Of a stretch of 64,000 nucleotides of DNA, positions 60,322-64,000 are shown piece by piece. Origin of the DNA: Halomonas elongata DSM 2581 (lineage in GTDB: Bacteria; Pseudomonadota; Gammaproteobacteria; Pseudomonadales; Halomonadaceae); NCBI RefSeq assembly GCF_000196875.2, contig NC_014532.2:3534001-3598000 (forward strand), given 5' to 3'. The position numbers were made by a program, and so were the translations under genes. Numbering within the stretch: the first letter of the stretch is position 1; every line of letters starts with the position of its first letter. The notes below the pieces were generated by a model, which did not search any database, was not told the origin of the DNA, and saw only the letters and a program-made list of their open reading frames with translations.

Positions 60322-60750
60322 GTGGCTCGACACCCGACACGCTGGTTGATTCCGTTGCTTTCGATACTCGCCTTGCCGGCCTGGGCCGGCGTGGAGGTGT
60401 TCACGACGGCCGGGCAGCCGGTCGTCAATGTGCCGTCCGACGCAGCCGTCGTCGAAATCGATGCGCCGGCACGGCTGGATGCGCAGTTGTCAGAGGGCAT
60501 TCCTGCCAACCGTGACCAGGCGCGCCAGGAAGCGCTGCGCCGACTGAAGGCACCTGATTGGCAAGCGAAACGTCAGGCCCTCAAGGAAGCGGCCATGGGC
60601 ACAGCGCGCGCCTGGATGATCGGTATCAAGAAGGTGCCGGCGGTCGTCGTGGACAGCCGCTACGTCGTCTATGGCGAAGCCGATGTCAGCCAGGCCCTCG
60701 AGCAGATTGAAGCGTACCAGCAAGAGACCCAACAGGAGGCGAGCCCATGA
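60322..60750 (+). CDS. PFL_4709 family ICE protein (TIGR03757-type)
   Basis: 142 residues from a GTG with AGGAGG six bases upstream; an ATG 32 bases earlier is out of line with the ribosome site and an in-frame one gives an odd leader. Signal peptide (about 1-21), then VEVFTTAGQPVV and KKVPAVVVDSRYVVYGEADVSQAL, the family pattern with a thioredoxin-like shape. It is periplasmic and precedes TraU-type genes in this ICE class. Confidence 0.87.
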   Translation: MARHPTRWLIPLLSILALPAWAGVEVFTTAGQPVVNVPSDAAVVEIDAPARLDAQLSEGIPANRDQARQEALRRLKAPDWQAKRQALKEAAMGTARAWMIGIKKVPAVVVDSRYVVYGEADVSQALEQIEAYQQETQQEASP

Positions 60751-61346
60751 CAGCGACGACGACGTTCACGAATGCCGAGTTACAGTCAGCATTGGCCTAT
60801 GCGGTCCGCAAGGCGGCTGAGGATGAATCACCAGAGACGCAATGTGCCTGGCTGACCCGCTTCTGTGTCTGGGCGCTGTACCCTGCCATTTACTCCGACA
60901 TCAAAGCGCATCTACAGCCACTTGAGCGAGATGATACCCGATTCCCGGATCAGCACGAGTTATTAGAACAACTCCTGCAGGCTGGGCTCATCGCCACTCC
61001 CCGGGCAGTGGCCGTACGCGAGCACCGCTTCGATGGCGCGTTTTCTCAGCTGAACATGGCACTGGAGATGGATCCGGACCTCATCTGGAGGCCCGGAGCG
61101 TCACGTCCCGCGCTAACCCGTCTCACTCATGCAATGGGCCCCTATCTTCGACAGGCGGCAGACCTGATGGGTTTGCCGTCCAGTCCAGCAGATCAACCTC
61201 AGCTTCGCTTGGGTACCTTGCACTCCATACCTCAATCGCAAGCGGATCAATGGCCAGTCTATTCAAATCCTCGTGTAACGCTAGCCATTTACTGGCAGCC
61301 GGAAGAGCTCGCACCTGAGGGAGAAACCAGGCGTATTTCGAAATGA
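60747..61346 (+). CDS. Hypothetical protein (199 aa), 3' end overlapped by antisense gene
   Basis: The ATGA overlap with PFL_4709 supports translation. The first 125 residues look like a normal soluble helical protein (SALAYAVRKAAEDESPETQCAWL and following). The last 70 lie opposite the next gene over 224 bases and are less protein-like. No family is recognised. Either the gene was extended into its neighbour or the overlap is real. Confidence 0.55.
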   Translation: MTATTTFTNAELQSALAYAVRKAAEDESPETQCAWLTRFCVWALYPAIYSDIKAHLQPLERDDTRFPDQHELLEQLLQAGLIATPRAVAVREHRFDGAFSQLNMALEMDPDLIWRPGASRPALTRLTHAMGPYLRQAADLMGLPSSPADQPQLRLGTLHSIPQSQADQWPVYSNPRVTLAIYWQPEELAPEGETRRISK

Positions 61347-61545
61347 TGGCGAAGTCGATGGCCTCCATGCCGACCAGCGGCCACCCGCGTTCCTGCGCCA
61401 ACGCGTTACCCAAGGCGGAAAGGGCGTACCACGACTTGATGTGTCGTGTTGCTCGCACCTCGGCCGCGGGAGATGGGTTAGAAGGTGGAAGTCGCTCTTC
61501 CAACTCCAGCAGCAGTTGGCGATACCAGTTTTCCTCGTTTGTCAT
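61123..61545 (-). CDS. Antisense-oriented gene (140 aa), unknown
   Basis: Starts MTNEENWYRQLLLELEERLP with AGGAG eight bases before the ATG. The chain is a regular helical protein rich in Trp/Leu/Ala (SWYALSALGNALAQERGWPL). It faces the transfer operon between PFL_4709 and PFL_4710, where core gene order allows no gene. Family unknown; the isolated opposite orientation suggests cargo. Confidence 0.6.
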   Translation of the reverse strand: MTNEENWYRQLLLELEERLPPSNPSPAAEVRATRHIKSWYALSALGNALAQERGWPLVGMEAIDFAIISKYAWFLPQVRALPAASKWLALHEDLNRLAIDPLAIEVWSARYPSEAEVDLLDWTANPSGLPPVEDRGPLHE

Positions 61546-61650
61546 GCCGGGACTCCTGTGGCCAGTGGTTGGCTTGGTTGGGGAACCTCCAACGCTACCA
61601 AAGGATGCGCCCGGCACCGACTTCCTCCATGTCGCTCAAGGGGGTGTCCC

Positions 61651-62631
61651 ATGAGCCTGATACAACGTTGGCAGGGGGGCGGCCTGACCACCCTGCTGGC
61701 CCTGGTGCTGAGTGTCAGTGGTGTCGCCAACCAACCGGTGCAGGCGGCCGAGATCTCCACCGTCGAGATCGCCGAGTCAGCACTGTCTCCGTCGTGCCTC
61801 GACTACAGGGCCATCGGCATCTGTGTGTGGCTCACCTGTACGGCTTGGGGCTGCTATACCGAAACGTCCATCAAGGTCACTCACTATATCCCGGAGCTGG
61901 TGGTCTCGAGCTATCAGCGCACCGGCGAGAATCCGTGGCCAGCGGTGCGCATGATGGCCCCGCCCAACAACCTGTCCCAGAGAGGCGGAACCAGCACGGA
62001 CCGGCACAGCAACAACCACCAGAATCTGCGCTTCAAGAACGTGGATGCCATCGGCCATCCAGCCCTGGCCACCTTTCAGTCGGATTGGGGCGGGTTTCTG
62101 TGCAAGTCGCGTGGCAAGCCGATGCTGCCGTACTTCCTGTCCACGCTCGACCCGGCCGCTTGGCGCTCCAACATCCCGGAATCCGGCTATCCGCAGGCCC
62201 TGACACCGGGCGTGCGCGAGCTGGGGCAGCCTGGCGATCTGTGGGGCAACATCTATCCACGGGGCGGGTTCATCAACCAGGGCAACGACTACAAAGCCGG
62301 CGCTGTCGCCGCACAGCGCGTGGCCGACGTCGTCACGCGAACCGGTCAGCCGCATGTCTACAATCCGCTACTTTCCCACCACGACGAGGGCTACTGGCCA
62401 CCGGATCCCGTGAAGGAAGGCGACCGGTCGACGCATCGCTGGCAGCCCCTCGCCCCTCAGATGGAAGACAGCTGTGCCGTCTGGCCCGATCGCGGGCCGA
62501 TGGCCACCTACCAGGACCGGCGCGATGGCAGCGGGGATAACGTCTGGGCGATGTGGCGACCGATTACCTGCTGCGCGCGTCGTGGCGAGGAACTGCTCTT
62601 TGATACCGGAGGTGACGGATGGGTCGAATGA
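61651..62631 (+). CDS. PFL_4710 family protein (TIGR03756-type, TraU-like)
   Basis: 326 residues. A signal peptide (about 1-33) is followed by a Cys-rich TraU-type region (SPSCLDYRAIGICVWLTCTAWGC). About eight Cys in total fit the presence of the DsbC-like protein upstream. The DLWGNIYPRGGFINQGNDYKAGAVAAQRVADVV block is typical. It is needed for pair formation or DNA transfer in TraU-type systems. Its stop overlaps the start region of the next gene. Confidence 0.9.
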   Translation: MSLIQRWQGGGLTTLLALVLSVSGVANQPVQAAEISTVEIAESALSPSCLDYRAIGICVWLTCTAWGCYTETSIKVTHYIPELVVSSYQRTGENPWPAVRMMAPPNNLSQRGGTSTDRHSNNHQNLRFKNVDAIGHPALATFQSDWGGFLCKSRGKPMLPYFLSTLDPAAWRSNIPESGYPQALTPGVRELGQPGDLWGNIYPRGGFINQGNDYKAGAVAAQRVADVVTRTGQPHVYNPLLSHHDEGYWPPDPVKEGDRSTHRWQPLAPQMEDSCAVWPDRGPMATYQDRRDGSGDNVWAMWRPITCCARRGEELLFDTGGDGWVE

Positions 62632-64000
62632 CACACACCATGACTCGCCTGACGCTGGGCATCAGCCTGGCGGCGGCGGTCAGCACCGCACAGGCGCAAA
62701 CCGCCTCGGATGCCCTGTATTACGATATCGGCGGCGCCGCCCCGATCAGCGTCTCCGCGGGGCGGGGCCACTCGCCTTCGGCGCTCAGCATGGGCGCCAG
62801 GTGGAACCTCAACGCCACCTGCGGCAACTTCGACATGGGCGCCTCCGTGTCGAACCAGCTCAACGGCATTACCAACGGCTTCCAGAACCTCATGGGTGAT
62901 GTCGTCCAGAACGCCACCGGGGCGGTGGCGTCGTTGCCCGCCATGGTGATCCAGCGAGCGAACCCCCAGCTCTATGACCTGCTGCAGAACGGTGTGCTGC
63001 AGGGGCGCCTGGACTATGACAAGACCAAGCTGTCGTGCCAGAACATGGCCGAGCAGATGACCGACTTTGCCATGGGAGAGCAGTCCCAACAGGCTGCCAA
63101 GGCAGAGAATTGGAAGGCTACCGCCAAGAACACCCAGGACCCTGTCGCTGCTCAGGAAGTGGTCGAGGAACAAGGCGGCAACAAGGGCCGCACCTGGGTC
63201 GGCGGTCAAAAGCGCGGAGGGGAAAATCAAGAGCCGATCGAGGTCGTCGAGGATACAGCGATCGCGGGTTACAACCAGCTGCACGGCCGTAGCGATCCCA
63301 CCAGCACGCAGTCAGTCTCTGGCGGTGGCCAAGGGTGGGGATCCATATCCACCAATGACGGTGACTGGCCGGGGGGCGGCAGTTTCAGTAATGCGGCCTC
63401 GGGTGATTGCCAGGGGGGCATGTGCACTGTCTGGCAGGATCCCCAGGAGGCCGCTGACTGGACCAAATCCGTGATCGGTGAGACCGAGATCCGGACCTGC
63501 GATGGCTGTGATAAACGACAAGGCCAGGCCGGCACCGGCCTGATGAAAGCCCTCGAGGAGGAACAGACCACCCTGGCCGAGAATCTCGCTGACCTGGTCA
63601 GTGGCAACACGGACCCCACGCCCAGCGCCCTGAATGCGGTGTCCGCTGGCCCGGGCCTGTCCGTCTCACGGGGCGTGATCGAAGCGATTCGCAAAGATCC
63701 CGATGCTGAACTGCTCACGCAGCGTCTGGCCGGTGAAATGGCGCTGTCGCGCACCCTCACCAAAGCCATGTGGGCACGCCGCACGCTCCTCGCCGGCGCC
63801 AGTGAGCCAGGCATCGCCAACAATGAAGAAGGCATGACCGAACTCGAGCGCAAGCTCACGCACCTCGATCGCGATATCGACGCGCTCAAGAGCGAGCTGG
63901 AAGTCCGCACCGCGTTGGCCAACAACGCCGCCCAGCTGGCCCTCCAGCGTGTGGCGCAGCGTCGGGCCAATACCAGTGCCCCAGGCGTCAACCTGCCCGA
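62619..64000 (+). CDS. PFL_4711 family protein (TIGR03755-type, TraH/TraN-region), cut by window
   Basis: 460 codons are visible; the frame is open at the right edge. Signal peptide (AAVSTAQAQ end near residue 27 from the first ATG). Family pattern: LYYDIGGAAPISVSAGRG, RWNLNATCGNFDMGASVSNQLNGI and the later TRTCDGC-like RTCDGCDKRQG. Three in-frame ATGs occur (62619, 62628, 62640); the first fits GGAGG at six bases, the second makes an ATGA overlap with the TraU-type gene. It is a periplasmic or outer-membrane transfer protein. Confidence 0.85.
   Translation, partial: MGRMTHTMTRLTLGISLAAAVSTAQAQTASDALYYDIGGAAPISVSAGRGHSPSALSMGARWNLNATCGNFDMGASVSNQLNGITNGFQNLMGDVVQNATGAVASLPAMVIQRANPQLYDLLQNGVLQGRLDYDKTKLSCQNMAEQMTDFAMGEQSQQAAKAENWKATAKNTQDPVAAQEVVEEQGGNKGRTWVGGQKRGGENQEPIEVVEDTAIAGYNQLHGRSDPTSTQSVSGGGQGWGSISTNDGDWPGGGSFSNAASGDCQGGMCTVWQDPQEAADWTKSVIGETEIRTCDGCDKRQGQAGTGLMKALEEEQTTLAENLADLVSGNTDPTPSALNAVSAGPGLSVSRGVIEAIRKDPDAELLTQRLAGEMALSRTLTKAMWARRTLLAGASEPGIANNEEGMTELERKLTHLDRDIDALKSELEVRTALANNAAQLALQRVAQRRANTSAPGVNLP

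Noticed and set aside
61485..62540. A 351-codon plus-strand frame shifted against the TraU-like gene
   Set aside because: It is the +1 shadow of PFL_4710, Arg/Ala/Gly-rich and without a signal peptide or Cys pattern.

Overview
The window looks like chromosome of a halophilic gammaproteobacterium of the Halomonadaceae (Halomonas/Chromohalobacter type). The reasons are an EctD ectoine hydroxylase with its diagnostic sequence, high-GC codon use, and a hisBHAF, mutY-yggX and tRNA context. From about 15 kb to the right edge it is occupied by one end of a large integrative and conjugative element (ICE) of the PFGI-1/pKLC102/ICEclc class, which uses a type G (Tfc/MPF-G) type IV secretion system. Family names come from recognising the translated sequences; no database search was run.

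Chromosomal part, 1-15 kb. It opens with the 3' part of a membrane PQQ dehydrogenase, then a convergent fumarylacetoacetate hydrolase-family gene and ectD. Next is a zinc-starvation block (zinT, znuA, znuCB) with two AT-rich palindromes that look like Zur boxes. A 143-bp MITE-like element with CTAA target duplications sits exactly at the end of hisF. The hisBHAF block runs on the minus strand. On the plus strand follow a GNAT protein, an AsmA-like protein, mutY, yggX and tRNA-Phe, tRNA-Gln and tRNA-Thr. The 3' end of tRNA-Thr is the likely integration site.

ICE maintenance and replication part, 15-37 kb. parA, dnaB, several small genes, an HD phosphohydrolase, a HicA-like protein, a free-standing TraI C-terminal-domain protein, parB, a DUF2857 gene and an STY4528-type replication gene form a tightly overlapping operon. 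The replication gene carries a helically phased cluster of AGTACT palindromes. Then come a PFL_4669-family gene, an array of fifteen 73-bp repeats with two hairpins per unit, a DUF3158 gene, ssb, a PH-domain protein, a TraR-like zinc finger, an AT-rich cargo gene, topB and a nuclease-like gene. An 866-base non-coding stretch rich in inverted repeats (possible oriT) closes this part.

ICE transfer part, 37.5-64 kb. PilL-like lipoprotein, PFL_4693, transglycosylase, PFL_4695, a PcfJ-like protein, TraD, PFL_4697, RAQPRD, PFL_4701, PFL_4702, TIGR03750, PFL_4703, PFL_4704, PFL_4705, a TraV-like lipoprotein, the PFL_4706 ATPase, a DsbC-like protein, PFL_4709, PFL_4710 and PFL_4711 (cut by the window) supply the conjugation apparatus. 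Non-core genes interrupt this order at 54.7-58.4 kb and 59.4-61.5 kb. They include a second, short P-loop ATPase, two proteins with a ParB/Srx-like Gly-Asn-His motif, two with a ribosome-modulation-factor-like pattern, a DUF2726 protein and an antisense gene.

At least seven ICE transcription units begin 72-90 bases after a TTAAC-N-TTYT motif, which suggests one element-specific promoter or operator. The integrase and full relaxase are not in the window and are presumably beyond the right edge.
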